Assembly (NCBI RefSeq): GCF_900188445.1 | Contig: NZ_FZOR01000003.1 | Span: forward strand, 1 to 64,000 | Reading direction: 5' to 3' | DNA from: Actinomadura meyerae | GTDB lineage: Bacteria > Actinomycetota > Actinomycetes > Streptosporangiales > Streptosporangiaceae | DNA length: 64,000 nucleotides | Shown: positions 1 to 8,728 of the stretch, in pieces | How positions within the stretch are numbered: position 1 is the stretch's first letter | How the letters are laid out: each line of letters begins with the position of its first letter | Notes under the pieces: generated by a model | The model's input: the letters and a program-made list of their open reading frames with translations, nothing else | Databases searched by the model: none | What the model was told of the DNA's origin: nothing | Made by a program: the position numbers and the translations under genes

Positions 1-120
1 CGCGCAGGGTCGGCAGATCCCGTTGAAGGCACCAGGCCAGTCAGGCGTTGGGCCAGACCCCAGCGGGAGGCGCTCACCTACATCATCACTGTCAGGCGGC
101 GCGGCCGGCCCGTGCGGCGG

Positions 121-480
121 TCAGGCCGTGCAGAGGCAGAACTCGTTGCCCTCGGGGTCGTGCCAGACCTGGAACGGACGCCCGGGGTCGCCCATCGGCT
201 CCCCGTCCGGTACGGCGCCGAGCCGTCGCGCCCGCTCCCCCGCCGCGCGGATGTCGGGTACCTCCAGGTCGAGGTGCAGCCGGTTCTTCACCGCCTTGCC
301 CTCGGGGACGAGCTGGAACGCCAGCACCGGTCCTTCCCCGGCGAGCGGCTCCAGGTCGAGCCAGTCGTCCTCGCGCGAGGTCGTCTTCATGCCGAGCAGC
401 CCGCCCCAGAACGCGGCCATGGCGTCGAGGTCGGCGCAGTCGAAGACGAGCGTGGTCACCTTCGGGGTCGCATCGGTCAT
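121..480 (-). CDS. VOC (glyoxalase/bleomycin-resistance fold) protein
   Basis: A 119-residue vicinal-oxygen-chelate protein, the normal size for a single-domain member. The first module is recognisable at TTLVFDCADLDAMAAFWGG, and the C-terminal strand reads PFQVWHDPEGNEFCLC, whose Glu is a usual metal-ligand position. Members bind a metal and act as lyases, dioxygenases or drug-binding proteins; the substrate cannot be told here. The ATG at 480 was chosen because its ATGA overlaps the stop codon of the upstream small gene, which implies translational coupling. Longer in-frame starts would run back through that gene. The family call is firm and the function is unknown. Confidence 0.85.
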   Translation of the reverse strand: MTDATPKVTTLVFDCADLDAMAAFWGGLLGMKTTSREDDWLDLEPLAGEGPVLAFQLVPEGKAVKNRLHLDLEVPDIRAAGERARRLGAVPDGEPMGDPGRPFQVWHDPEGNEFCLCTA

Positions 481-794
481 CGGGTTCCTCCAGCGGTTCT
501 CGGGACACTGAGTGAGCGGGCGGGGACTGTGCGGGCGGCGGGGCGCGGGGCGGCGGAGCGGGCGGCCGCGCGCCGGCAGCCGCGCACCGGGCGCGGCGGG
601 GCGGGCCGGCGCCGGGCGGTGATCCGCTCCGGCACGCCGCCGAGCAGCCACCGGCGGATCCGGGCGGCCCGCTCGGCGTCGCGGGCGCGGGCCTTCAGCC
701 GCGCCTCCACGATGTCTGCTTGCAGCCGCGCGACCTCCCGCTCCGCCCAGGCATGCCGCATGGCGAGCCCCGCGAAGTACGGCAGCTCGTTCAT
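477..794 (-). CDS. small hypothetical protein with charged helix
   Basis: A 105-residue protein that I do not recognise. Residues 1-50 look like one long amphipathic helix (HAWAEREVARLQADIVEARLK), and the rest is Arg/Ala/Pro-rich and probably disordered. The ATG at 794 is preceded by a strong AGGAGG five bases upstream. Its TGA overlaps the ATG of the VOC gene by four bases, so the two form a coupled bicistron. It is divergent from the CGNR gene at 919, with about 124 bp of shared upstream DNA. It could be a partner or small regulator of the VOC protein; that is inference from coupling only. Confidence 0.6.
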   Translation of the reverse strand: MNELPYFAGLAMRHAWAEREVARLQADIVEARLKARARDAERAARIRRWLLGGVPERITARRRPAPPRPVRGCRRAAARSAAPRPAARTVPARSLSVPRTAGGTR

Positions 795-918
795 CTCGTC
801 CTCCTGACGTTGACACCACCTAAACCGTAACGCCGGTGTCTCCACAGTGCAACCAGTCAAACGGGAATGACGGTGTCGAAACTCGGATAGAGTTCTCCTT
901 GGACGAGCAGGAGAAGTC
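795..918. promoter_or_regulatory. divergent promoter region with repeated GGTGTC hexamers
   Basis: Shared upstream DNA of the VOC operon (minus) and the CGNR gene (plus). GACACC at 812-817 is inverted relative to GGTGTC at 835-840, and a further GGTGTC lies at 872-877. The spacing would suit a dimeric regulator, possibly the CGNR protein itself. This is a pattern observation; no known operator is matched. Confidence 0.3.
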
Positions 919-1476
919 ATGACCGACGCGCACCCCGCACCCGACCCCGCGCTGCTGCTGGCGGACTTCGTCAACACGCTCGACATCGACTCCGGGGCGG
1001 ACGCGATCGCCGCGCCCGGGGGCCTCGCCGCCTGGCTGGCCGAACGGGGGCTCGTACCCGCCGGGACGGCGGCCGGCGACGCCGACGTGGACGCGGCGAC
1101 CACCCTCCGCGAGGGGCTCCGCGAGGCCATGTCCGCGCACCACGGGCCGCTGGAGGCGGACTTCCCCGCCGGCCTCGACGGCGCCCTCGCCGCCCTGCCG
1201 CTGCGGGTCGCGCTCACCGGGCCGCGCCCGGCCCTCGTCCCGGTCGACCCGGCCGGCACGGCCGCCGCCGGCCTCGCCCGCGTCGCCGCCGCGATCATGG
1301 ACGCGGTCGCCGCCGGGACGTGGCCCCGGCTGAAGGTCTGCCAGGAGGACACCTGCCGCTGGGCGTTCCTCGACACGTCCAAGAACCGCTCCCGCGCCTG
1401 GTGCTCGATGCGCGTCTGCGGCAACCGCACCAAGACCCGCGCCTACCGGGCCCGGCGCCGCACCCCGGCTCGCTAG
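919..1476 (+). CDS. CGNR zinc-finger (ABATE-type) putative transcription factor
   Basis: A 185-residue protein with a helical ABATE-like N-terminal region (residues 8-130) beginning at LLADFVNTLDIDSG. The C-terminal CGNR zinc finger has C141-x4-C146-x15-C162-x4-C167, followed by the diagnostic GNR and a basic tail. Family proteins are thought to be stress-linked transcription factors, with the finger binding DNA. The start ATG has AGGAGA a few bases upstream. It is transcribed away from the VOC pair, so those genes are plausible targets (inference). Confidence 0.85.
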   Translation: MTDAHPAPDPALLLADFVNTLDIDSGADAIAAPGGLAAWLAERGLVPAGTAAGDADVDAATTLREGLREAMSAHHGPLEADFPAGLDGALAALPLRVALTGPRPALVPVDPAGTAAAGLARVAAAIMDAVAAGTWPRLKVCQEDTCRWAFLDTSKNRSRAWCSMRVCGNRTKTRAYRARRRTPAR

Positions 1477-1515
1477 GGTGGGCGGCGGATTTCCGAGCGA
1501 GGACGGGGGGACGGC

Positions 1516-2055
1516 ATGGCCGATGTGGGGGTGCGGCCCGCGCGCCGCGCGGACGCGGCCGCCGTCGCCGCCGTCCAGGTGCGGGCGTGGCGGCACGGGT
1601 ACCGCGACCTGCTGCCGGCCGGCGTCCTCGACCGGGTGACCTCGGACGAGGCCGTCGAGGCGTGGCGGGAGCGGTGGGCGCAGGCCGCCGAGGCGCCGCC
1701 GACCCCCCGGCACCGGCTGCTGGTCGCGGTGGCGTCCGACCTGGTCGTGGGGTTCGCGGCGCACGGCCCCGCCGAGGACGCCGACCTCGACGCCGCCGCC
1801 ACCGCGGAGCTGATCACCCTGCTGGTCGACCCGCCGCACGCCCGCGCCGGGCACGGCAGCCGGCTGCTCGCCGCGACCGCCGACCTGCTCCGCGAGGACG
1901 GCTTCACCACCCTCGTCAGCTGGGTCTTCGAGGACGACGAGGTCACCCGGACGTTCCTCGGCTCGGCCGGCTGGGGTCCCGACGGCACCGCCCGGACGCT
2001 CGACATGGGCGAGCCCGTCCGGCAGATCCGGCTGCACACCGACATCAGCGCCTGA
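1516..2055 (+). CDS. GNAT family N-acetyltransferase
   Basis: A 179-residue GCN5-related acetyltransferase. The N-terminal strand-helix (VRPARRADAAAVAAVQVRAW) is typical, and the acetyl-CoA binding motif A is seen as LLVDPPHARAGHGSRLL (R/Q-x-x-G-x-G/A form). The terminal VSWVFEDDEVTRTFLGSAGW strand completes the fold. The acceptor substrate is unknown. It lies 39 bp after the CGNR gene in the same direction and may be co-transcribed with it. A G-rich Shine-Dalgarno stretch precedes the ATG. Confidence 0.85.
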   Translation: MADVGVRPARRADAAAVAAVQVRAWRHGYRDLLPAGVLDRVTSDEAVEAWRERWAQAAEAPPTPRHRLLVAVASDLVVGFAAHGPAEDADLDAAATAELITLLVDPPHARAGHGSRLLAATADLLREDGFTTLVSWVFEDDEVTRTFLGSAGWGPDGTARTLDMGEPVRQIRLHTDISA

Positions 2056-2080
2056 CGGCCCGGTTCCCCGCGACCGGTCC

Positions 2081-2106
2081 CGGCGACGGTGCCCGGCGAC
2101 GGTGCC
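2081..2106 (+). repeat. 13-bp tandem duplication 3' of a stop codon
   Basis: Two perfect head-to-tail copies of CGGCGACGGTGCC lie 26 bp after the GNAT stop codon. It is a simple slippage-type duplication; no function is implied. Similar small duplications occur after other stop codons in this window (44320, 52277, 30847). Confidence 0.7.
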
Positions 2107-2189
2107 CGGCGGCCGCGGGACGCGCCGCCTCCGCCCGCTAAGCAGGGGTCGGTGAGGTGCACTCCCGGCTCGGCAATATCTTTGAGGTC

Positions 2190-3842
2190 GTGCCCGAGTC
2201 CCCTTCCCTGACCCCGCCGCGCCCCGCCGCGGCGGCGCCCGCCGTCCGGCACCGCCGGCTGGTCATGGCCGTGATCAGCCTCGGCGTCTCGCTGATCATC
2301 GTGGACGCCACGATCGTCGGCGTGCTGCTCCCCCGGATCGTCGCGGACCTGGGCCTCACCACCACCGACGCCGAGTGGGTCACCTCCGTCTACGCGCTGG
2401 TGTTCGCGGCGCTGCTGATCCCCTGCGGCCGGGCCGGCGACCTGTTCGGGCGGCGCCGGATGTTCGTGCTCGGCACCGCGGTGTTCGCGGCGGCGAGCGT
2501 CGCCGCCGCGCTCGCCGGGGGCGGGTCGGCCCTGATCGGCGCGCGGGCGCTGCAGGGCGTCGGCGCCTCGATGGTCATGCCGGCCGCGCTGTCCACGCTG
2601 AACACCGTCTTCACCGGGCGGGACCGGGCCGTCGCGTTCGCCGTCTGGGGCTCGATGATCAGCGGCATGGCGGCGCTCGGCCCGCTGCTCGGCGGCGCCG
2701 TCGCGGCCGGCGGCGGCTGGCGCTGGGCGTTCGGGATCAACCTGCCGCTCGGCGCCGCGCTCACCGCCGCGGCGCTGCGGCTGCTGCCGGAGACCCGGCG
2801 GCCGGGCGGCGGAGGCGCCCGCCGCGAGATCGACTGGGCGGGCGGGCTGCTGTCGGCGCTCGGGCTCGGCGCGCTCGTCTGCGGGATCATCGAGGGGCAG
2901 ACGTACGGCTGGTGGGCCGCGACCCGCCCGTTCTCGATGGCCGGGTTCCACTGGCCGGAGACGGGCCTGTCGCCCGTCCCGGTGGTCCTCGCGCTCGGCG
3001 CGGTGCTCATCGCCGCGCTGGTCGTCGTGGAGCGCTCCAGGGCGGCGGCCGGGCGTCCGGTGATGCTCGACATGGACCTGTTCCGCATCCCGAACTTCCG
3101 GCGCGGCAACCTGGCGTCCGCCCTCATCAACGTCGGCGAGCTGGGGCTGCTGTTCGTCCTCCCGCTGTTCCTGCTGGGCGTGCACGGCACCGGGCCGGTG
3201 CAGATCAGCCTGGCCGTCCTGCCGCTCGCGGTCGGGGCGTTCCTGTCCGGCGGGTACGCGGGGCGGCTCGCGAACCGGCGCGGCCCGCACCGGGTCGTCC
3301 AGGGGGGCATGGTCCTGGAGGTCGGCGCGGTCCTCGGCCTGGCCCTCACCGTGTCGCCGACGACGGGCGGGCTCGGGCTCGCGCCCTGGATGCTGCTGTA
3401 CGGGATCGGCCTCGGCCTGACGTCGGCGCAGCTCACGAACGTGTCCCTGGCGGACGTCCCGCCGGAGCGGTCCGGGCAGGCGTCCGGCACCCAGTCGACG
3501 GCGCGGCAGGTGGGCGCGGCCCTCGGCATCGCCGCGATCGGGACGGTGTTCGCCACCAGCCTCGGGCACGCGATGGCCGACCGGCTCGCCGCGGAGTCGG
3601 CGCTGCCGCCCGCGCGGCAGGCCGCGATGGCGCACGAGCTGCGGGAGAGCGCCGGGACCTACGGCCGCGACCTGCACGCCGCGCCGGAGCTGGCGGTGGA
3701 GGCGCGCGCGGCCGACGCCGGGCTCGCCACCGCCACCCGGCACGCGGCGCTCACCACCGCGGCGATCCTCGCGCTCGGCCTCGCCGCGTCGCTGCGGCTG
3801 CGTCCGGGCGGTGATCCCCATCGGGGAGAATCGAAGCGGTAG
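2190..3842 (+). CDS. MFS transporter, DHA2 (EmrB/QacA) family
   Basis: A drug:H+ antiporter-type membrane protein of about 550 residues, long enough for the 14 helices of DHA2 transporters. Family motifs are visible: motif D-like LIIVDATIVGVLLPRI in helix 1, motif A-like GRAGDLFGRRRMF between helices 2 and 3, and motif C-like GPLLGGAVAAGGGWRWAF in helix 5. The hydrophilic C-terminal tail is about 70 residues. The start is uncertain. GTG 2190 lies about ten bases after a CAATAT box and could be leaderless; an in-frame GTG at 2157 would add 11 residues. It probably exports a hydrophobic drug or metabolite; substrate unknown. Confidence 0.85.
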   Translation: MPESPSLTPPRPAAAAPAVRHRRLVMAVISLGVSLIIVDATIVGVLLPRIVADLGLTTTDAEWVTSVYALVFAALLIPCGRAGDLFGRRRMFVLGTAVFAAASVAAALAGGGSALIGARALQGVGASMVMPAALSTLNTVFTGRDRAVAFAVWGSMISGMAALGPLLGGAVAAGGGWRWAFGINLPLGAALTAAALRLLPETRRPGGGGARREIDWAGGLLSALGLGALVCGIIEGQTYGWWAATRPFSMAGFHWPETGLSPVPVVLALGAVLIAALVVVERSRAAAGRPVMLDMDLFRIPNFRRGNLASALINVGELGLLFVLPLFLLGVHGTGPVQISLAVLPLAVGAFLSGGYAGRLANRRGPHRVVQGGMVLEVGAVLGLALTVSPTTGGLGLAPWMLLYGIGLGLTSAQLTNVSLADVPPERSGQASGTQSTARQVGAALGIAAIGTVFATSLGHAMADRLAAESALPPARQAAMAHELRESAGTYGRDLHAAPELAVEARAADAGLATATRHAALTTAAILALGLAASLRLRPGGDPHRGESKR

Positions 3843-3876
3843 TCCCCCTGTCGTCCCACGAGAACAAGCGGTAACT

Positions 3877-4743
3877 GTGGCCACGCTCTCCCAATGGGTC
3901 GCCGGATCCCGGCCCCGCACCCTGCCCGCCTCCCTCGTTCCCGTCGTCGTCGGCACCGGCGTCGCGGTCGGCGAGGGCGAACCCGTCTGGTGGCGCGCCG
4001 TCCTCGCCGGGTTCGTCGCCCTCGCCCTGCAGATCGGGGTGAACTACTCCAACGACTACAGCGACGGCGTCCGCGGCACCGACGAGGACCGCGTCGGCCC
4101 GCTGCGGCTCGTCGGGTCGAAGGCGGCGCCGCCCAAGCAGGTCCTCGCCGCCGCGCTCGGCTGCTTCCTCGCCGCCGCGGTCGCCGGGCTCGTGCTCGCC
4201 GCCGTGACCACCTGGTGGCTGCTGCTGGTCGGCGCGGTCGCCATCCTCGCCGCCTGGTTCTACACCGGCGGCAAGACGCCCTACGGCTACCGCGCCCTCG
4301 GCGAGGTGTCGGTCTTCGTGTTCTTCGGCCTCGTCGCCGTCGTCGGGACGGTCTACGTCCAGGTCGAGGCGCTGCCGTGGGAGGCGTGGGCGGCGGCGGT
4401 CCCGGTCGGGCTGCTGGCCTGCGCGCTGCTCGTCGCGAACAACCTGCGCGACATCCCGACCGACCGGGAGTCCGGCAAGCGGACCCTCGCCGTGCTGCTC
4501 GGCGGGCCCTGGACCCGCATCCTGTACGCGGCGTGCGCCGCGCTGCCGTTCATGGTCGTGCTGGCGCTGGCGGCGCCGCACCCGTGGGCGCTGCTGGCGC
4601 TGCTCGCCGCGCCGCTGTCGCTGCCGCCGACGCAGAAGGTGCTGAACGGCGCGACCGGCCCCGCCCTGATCCCCGTGCTGGGCGAGACCGGCCGGCTCCA
4701 GATCGCCTACGGCGCGCTGCTCGCGATCGGCCTCGCGCTCTGA
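3877..4743 (+). CDS. menA: 1,4-dihydroxy-2-naphthoate polyprenyltransferase MenA
   Basis: An integral membrane UbiA-superfamily prenyltransferase of 288 residues that joins a polyprenyl chain to 1,4-dihydroxy-2-naphthoate, giving demethylmenaquinone. The first Asp-rich prenyl-diphosphate/Mg site reads NYSNDYSDGVRGTDEDR, and the second reads NNLRDIPTDRESGKRT. About eight hydrophobic helices follow. The GTG at 3877 was preferred because the conserved protein begins at LSQWVAGSRPRTLPAS; an upstream ATG at 3811 would lie inside the MFS gene. The 3' end overlaps the convergent gene by 37 bp. No other men genes are nearby. Confidence 0.93.
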   Translation: MATLSQWVAGSRPRTLPASLVPVVVGTGVAVGEGEPVWWRAVLAGFVALALQIGVNYSNDYSDGVRGTDEDRVGPLRLVGSKAAPPKQVLAAALGCFLAAAVAGLVLAAVTTWWLLLVGAVAILAAWFYTGGKTPYGYRALGEVSVFVFFGLVAVVGTVYVQVEALPWEAWAAAVPVGLLACALLVANNLRDIPTDRESGKRTLAVLLGGPWTRILYAACAALPFMVVLALAAPHPWALLALLAAPLSLPPTQKVLNGATGPALIPVLGETGRLQIAYGALLAIGLAL

Positions 4744-5717
4744 CGCTCGGTGAGCAGGGCCGCGCCGGCGACCGCCATGAGCAGCCCGGCGAACAGCCCG
4801 GCGAGCGCGGTGAGGCCGGCGCCCGCGGTCGTGTCGGACGCCATCGCGGCGGGGCGGCCGAGCATCAGCACCAGCATGTAGAGCGACCAGGAGAACGTGG
4901 TGGCCGCACCGACCCAGGCGGCGGCCAGCGGTAGGACGAACCGCTCCGGGCGGCCGCGGCGCCGGACGACCGCGAGCAGGGCGGCGGCCCCGGCGAGCGC
5001 CAGCCCGCCCCACACGCCGTCGCTCAGGTGCTGGGTCAGGTGCCGGTCGGACAGCTCGGCCTCGCGGAGCCCGGCCGTCCCGCCGAACGCCCAGAAGAGG
5101 TGGACCGCCGCGAAGACCGCCGCGAACACGCTCGCCGTGCCCGCCAGCAGCACCTGCAGCGGATGGGTCGCGCCCCTGGGGACGTCCCGGGTGCGGACGG
5201 TGAAGACGTCCGCCCACCGGTCGCGGGCGTACAGGACGAAGGCCGTGAGCAGCCCGAGCCCCTGCCCGGTGAACCCCCCGTACACGACGGCGTAGACCCA
5301 GCCCTGGAGCCCGTTGTCGCCCACCGACAGCGAGCCGGGCGCGAAGAGCGCCTGCAGCAGCGTGCCGAGCGGGACGGCGAGGACGATCGGCGCGAGCAGC
5401 CCGACCGCGATCCAGATGGGCGCGAGCACCAGCCACGCCGGGACGCGCCGCCCCCACGGGAACGTGAACGCCAGCGCGACCAGCACGGCCACCGCGTCCA
5501 GGCCCATGGTGATCGCGTTGCCGACGTAGAGCGCGGAGTCCCGCGCCGCCTCGGCGTCGTTCCAGCCGATCGTGCTGCCGGCCAGCCAGGCGGTCTTGAT
5601 GGTGAGGTAGGGGACGCACGCGGCGATCGTCGCGGCGCACACGGCCAGGCGCAGGCGGCCCGGCCCGCCGCGCGCCGCCCGCGTCCGCCCGGTGAGTGCA
5701 GGGGCTGTAACGGTCAT
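4707..5717 (-). CDS. multi-pass membrane protein of unknown function
   Basis: A 336-residue protein with roughly eight hydrophobic segments, for example LRLAVCAATIAACVPYLTI, AVAVLVALAFTF and WLVLAPIWIAVGLLAPIVLA. A short charged cytosolic N-terminus (MTVTAPALTGRTRAARGG) precedes them. I recognise no catalytic motif; it resembles the many unnamed actinobacterial integral membrane proteins. Its last 37 bp overlap the end of menA on the other strand, so the two transcripts are antisense at their 3' ends. It stands alone between menA and ung. Confidence 0.75.
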   Translation of the reverse strand: MTVTAPALTGRTRAARGGPGRLRLAVCAATIAACVPYLTIKTAWLAGSTIGWNDAEAARDSALYVGNAITMGLDAVAVLVALAFTFPWGRRVPAWLVLAPIWIAVGLLAPIVLAVPLGTLLQALFAPGSLSVGDNGLQGWVYAVVYGGFTGQGLGLLTAFVLYARDRWADVFTVRTRDVPRGATHPLQVLLAGTASVFAAVFAAVHLFWAFGGTAGLREAELSDRHLTQHLSDGVWGGLALAGAAALLAVVRRRGRPERFVLPLAAAWVGAATTFSWSLYMLVLMLGRPAAMASDTTAGAGLTALAGLFAGLLMAVAGAALLTERQSARPIASSAP

Positions 5718-5799
5718 GCCCCGACGATGCTCCAGGACGGCCGCCGCGGGCTTCCCGCCGCCGGGGGAACCGGCTCCCCCGGCGGACGGAGCCCGCCCC

Positions 5800-6474
5800 C
5801 TACCCCCAGGCGATCTCGGCCAGGCCCGCGTCGACGAGGGCCTTGTTGACCGCGCTGAACGGGCGCGTCCCGAAGAACTTCTTCGCGCTGAGCGGGCTCG
5901 GGTGCGCGGACTCGATCACGGTGTGCTGCGGCCCGGTGATCAGGCGGGCCTTCTTGCGGGCGTAGGCGCCCCAGAGCACGAACACGACCCGCTCGGTCTT
6001 GTCGTTCAGCGCGCGGATCGCGGCGTCGGTGAAGTCCTCCCAGCCCTTGCCGGCGTGCGAGCCCGCCTCGCCCGCGCGGACGGTCAGCACCGCGTTCAGC
6101 AGCAGCACGCCCTGGTCGGCCCAGCGGGTGAGGTCGCCGGACGCCGGCACCGGGACCTCGAGGTCGGCGGCCAGCTCCTTGTAGATGTTGCGCAGCGACG
6201 GCGGCAGCCGCACCCCGTCCCGGACGCTGAAGCTCAGCCCGTGCGCCTGGCCGGGGCCGTGGTAGGGGTCCTGCCCGAGGATCAGCACCCGGGTGCCCGC
6301 GAACGAGCAGTGCCGGAACGCGTTGAAGAGGTCCTCGCGCGGCGGGTAGACGGTCTGCTCCGCGTACTCCCCCGCGACGAACGCGCCCAGCGCGGCGGTG
6401 GCGATCGGGTCGAGCAGCGGGTCGAGCCGCTCCCGCCAGTCGCCGGGCAGCAGTTCCATCAGGTCGAGGGACAT
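5800..6474 (-). CDS. ung: uracil-DNA glycosylase
   Basis: A family 1 uracil-DNA glycosylase of 224 residues, which removes uracil from DNA at the start of base excision repair. The catalytic water-activating loop GQDPYHGPGQAHGLSF is intact (Asp69), and the DNA-intercalating loop HPSPLSAKKFF supplies His191. LLLNAVLTV is the uracil-recognition strand. The ATG at 6474 gives the usual length; an upstream in-frame extension is low-complexity. It is divergent from the ModA-like gene. No features are missing. Confidence 0.96.
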   Translation of the reverse strand: MSLDLMELLPGDWRERLDPLLDPIATAALGAFVAGEYAEQTVYPPREDLFNAFRHCSFAGTRVLILGQDPYHGPGQAHGLSFSVRDGVRLPPSLRNIYKELAADLEVPVPASGDLTRWADQGVLLLNAVLTVRAGEAGSHAGKGWEDFTDAAIRALNDKTERVVFVLWGAYARKKARLITGPQHTVIESAHPSPLSAKKFFGTRPFSAVNKALVDAGLAEIAWG

Positions 6475-6587
6475 CGTCGGGCCTCCGAGAACGTGATCTC
6501 CAGTTGCCGGAAACACTAGTGCGCGGCACTGACACGCCAGGGCCGAATCACGGGCCCGCGAAGGGCCCGACCGTAGGATGACGCCAT

Positions 6588-7367
6588 ATGCCCCATACCC
6601 CCCGTAGGCGGCGCCTCCGCGCGTCCGTGCTGCTCGCCGCGCTCTCCGTGCCCGCACTCGGAACGGGCTGCGGCGGCTCGTCCGGGCCGGTGACGCTGAC
6701 CGTCCTCGCCAGCTCCGCCCTGACCGAGGTCTTCGGCGAGATGGGGACGGCCTACCACCAGGAGCATCCGGGCGTCCGGCTGCGGTTCGTGTTCGGCGGC
6801 TCCCCGGAGATCGTCGACCGCCTGTCGGACCACGACCCCGCCGACGTCCTGGTGACCGCCGACAAGACGGCTCTGGAGGGTGCCGAGGGCCACCTGGCCG
6901 GACGCCCCCGGATCGTCACGCACGACACGCTCACCATCGCGGTCGCCCCCGGCAACCCGAAGCGCATCCGCGGCCTGCGCGACCTGCGGCGCCCGGGGCT
7001 GCGCGTGGTGGTCGGCGCGGGCTCGGTCCCGGTCGGGCGCTACACCCGCCGGGTCCTGGCGAAGTCGGCGCTGACCGTCCGCTGGAACTCCGAGGAGATC
7101 AGCTCCCGGGCCGTGCTGGACCAGATCCGCTCCGGGGAGGCCGACGCGGGGATCGTCTACATCACCGACCTGCGCTCGGCGGGCGTGGCGGCGAGCAGCG
7201 TGGCCATCCCCGCGAAGCAGAACGTCACCGCCGCCTTCCCCGCCGTGCCGGTGGTGGACTCCGAGCACCCCGAGGAGGCGGCGGCGTTCGTCACCTGGCT
7301 GCTCAAGCCCACCGCGCAGAAGCTGTTCCACAAGTACGGGTTCCCCAACCCCGCTTCCCCGCGCTGA
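6588..7367 (+). CDS. modA: molybdate-type ABC substrate-binding lipoprotein (ModA-like), orphan
   Basis: A 259-residue periplasmic-binding-protein-2 family protein matching ModA. It has a basic signal (HTPRRRRLRASVLLAALSVP) with a lipobox near ALGTGC, then the ModA opening LTVLASSALTEVFGEMG. GGSPEIVDRLSDHDPADVLVTA supplies oxyanion-binding residues, and SGEADAGIVYITD is the typical late motif. ModA delivers molybdate to the ModBC transporter. No permease or ATPase gene is adjacent, so either they are elsewhere or this protein serves another system. An AGGA lies about eight bases before the ATG. Confidence 0.85.
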   Translation: MPHTPRRRRLRASVLLAALSVPALGTGCGGSSGPVTLTVLASSALTEVFGEMGTAYHQEHPGVRLRFVFGGSPEIVDRLSDHDPADVLVTADKTALEGAEGHLAGRPRIVTHDTLTIAVAPGNPKRIRGLRDLRRPGLRVVVGAGSVPVGRYTRRVLAKSALTVRWNSEEISSRAVLDQIRSGEADAGIVYITDLRSAGVAASSVAIPAKQNVTAAFPAVPVVDSEHPEEAAAFVTWLLKPTAQKLFHKYGFPNPASPR

Positions 7368-7399
7368 GCCCACCCGCACGGGCCAGCCTTCGCACGGGC

Positions 7400-8239
7400 T
7401 CAGCCGACGCGGGGCAGGCCGATCGGGTTGGGGAAGGGCATCTCGCCCGCCGCCGCCGTCGCCGCCGGGACCAGCGACGCGCGGAGCGCCTCCGGGTCTG
7501 CCAGGACGCCGTACGGACGCGCGGCCAGCTCGTCGGTGCGCAGCTCGATGCGCTCCTTGAGCGCCCGTCCCTCCTCGGTCGCCTCCCCCTGGGCCAGCAG
7601 ACCGCGGCGGGCCAGCGCTTCGGCCGCCGCGTCCCACTCCTCGGGCGACCATCCGCGGCTCTGCTGCATCCGCTCCGCCGGGACGGCGCCGATGGCGGAC
7701 GCCAGGACGTTCGCCTCCAGGCCGCTCAGCCCCTCGGCGGCGAGCAGGGCGACATGCCCGTCGCCCCGGTGCTCGCGCAGCGCCGTGGCCGCCTGCCAGA
7801 GCGCCTCCACGGGATCGTCCGGGACGTCCAGGTCGCGGTTGGCCGCGAACAGTGGGCGGCCTCCCGCGTCCGCCGCGAGGACGACCTCGTGCAGGAGCGG
7901 CGCGGCCGTCACCGCGACGCCGTCGATCCCGGGGAAGAGCCGGCGCAGTGCGCGCGCCGCCGCCGCGCCCCGCACCCGCAGGATGTTCTCGGGCGGCACG
8001 AAGCTCCACGCGTCGGGGACGGCCCGCCGTACCCGTGCCGGGTGGAAGCCGTAGAACGCGGCCTCGACCGTCCCCGCCGAGACCGCCCCGAGCGGTGCGG
8101 CCCGGCTGCCGAAGTAGCCCATCCAGAAGCCCTTGAACCCGGCGTCCTTGTTGGCCGCCAGGCACTCCTCGGCGAAGTACGTCACCGCGTGCAGCGGCTC
8201 GACGACCTTCCACATGTCCCGCGCGAACGTCGCATCCAC
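7400..8239 (-). CDS. SCO6745/SalK family protein
   Basis: A protein of about 279 residues resembling the actinobacterial SCO6745 family, whose function is unsettled. Typical segments are HAVTYFAEEC near the N-terminus, GFWMGYFGSRAAPLG around residue 40, and a winged-helix-like C-terminal half (RGWSPEEWDAAAEALARRGL). No catalytic site is evident. The GTG at 8239 (VDATFARDMW) was chosen because homologous sequence starts there, although no clear Shine-Dalgarno is visible; an earlier start is possible. It is a single gene between the convergent modA gene and the GNAT/transglutaminase pair. Confidence 0.75.
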   Translation of the reverse strand: MDATFARDMWKVVEPLHAVTYFAEECLAANKDAGFKGFWMGYFGSRAAPLGAVSAGTVEAAFYGFHPARVRRAVPDAWSFVPPENILRVRGAAAARALRRLFPGIDGVAVTAAPLLHEVVLAADAGGRPLFAANRDLDVPDDPVEALWQAATALREHRGDGHVALLAAEGLSGLEANVLASAIGAVPAERMQQSRGWSPEEWDAAAEALARRGLLAQGEATEEGRALKERIELRTDELAARPYGVLADPEALRASLVPAATAAAGEMPFPNPIGLPRVG

Positions 8240-8287
8240 CCGGCGAACGCTAAGCCGCCGCCGCTCCCGGCACAACCCCGCCGGCGC

Positions 8288-8728
8288 TCAGGTCAGGAGT
8301 CGGTGGAACAGCACCCGGTCGGTCGCGGGACCGTCGTGCGCGGGGGTCAGCGCGGCGGTGAAGCCCATGGCCTTGTGGAAGGCGATGGAACCGGTGTTCT
8401 GCGGGGACGTGAGCGCCCGGACGCTCGTGCGGCCGTCCGCGCGGGCCAAGTCGAAGAACGTCTCGTACAGGCGGCGGGCCAGGCCGGTGCCGCGGAACGC
8501 GGGGTTCACGCCGACGAAGTGGATGTAGGCGGTGTCGGGCAGGGACGGCGACAGGAAGCCGACGAGGAAGCCCGCGAGCTCGTCCGGGGTCTCCGCCACG
8601 AGGCTGGTGCGGTGGAAGTGGTCGAGGAACAGGCGGGGCAGGATATGACGCACCGCGCGGCCCCACCAGTCGTCCACGACCTCGATGATGCGGTCGTAGT
8701 CGGCGGGCGTGGCGGCGCGGAGGTTCAT
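8288..8728 (-). CDS. GNAT family N-acetyltransferase
   Basis: A 146-residue acetyltransferase. It opens with LRAATPADYDRIIEVVDDWW and carries acetyl-CoA motif A as VGVNPAFRGTGLARRLYETF. The typical SPQNTGSIAFHKAMGF segment lies in motif B. Its ATG overlaps the stop of the transglutaminase-like gene (ATGA at 8725-8728), so the two are translated together and may act in one pathway. The acceptor is unknown. Confidence 0.87.
   Translation of the reverse strand: MNLRAATPADYDRIIEVVDDWWGRAVRHILPRLFLDHFHRTSLVAETPDELAGFLVGFLSPSLPDTAYIHFVGVNPAFRGTGLARRLYETFFDLARADGRTSVRALTSPQNTGSIAFHKAMGFTAALTPAHDGPATDRVLFHRLLT

Noticed and set aside
1-120. Possible gene at the left edge of the window
   Set aside because: Short plus-strand frames here are antisense to the VOC gene region or truncated; no start signal or motif supports a gene in the first 120 bases.
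1473-3956. Long minus-strand open frame opposite the GNAT and MFS genes
   Set aside because: Arg/Gly/Pro-rich shadow of the MFS and GNAT genes; the plus-strand products have recognisable transporter and acetyltransferase motifs.
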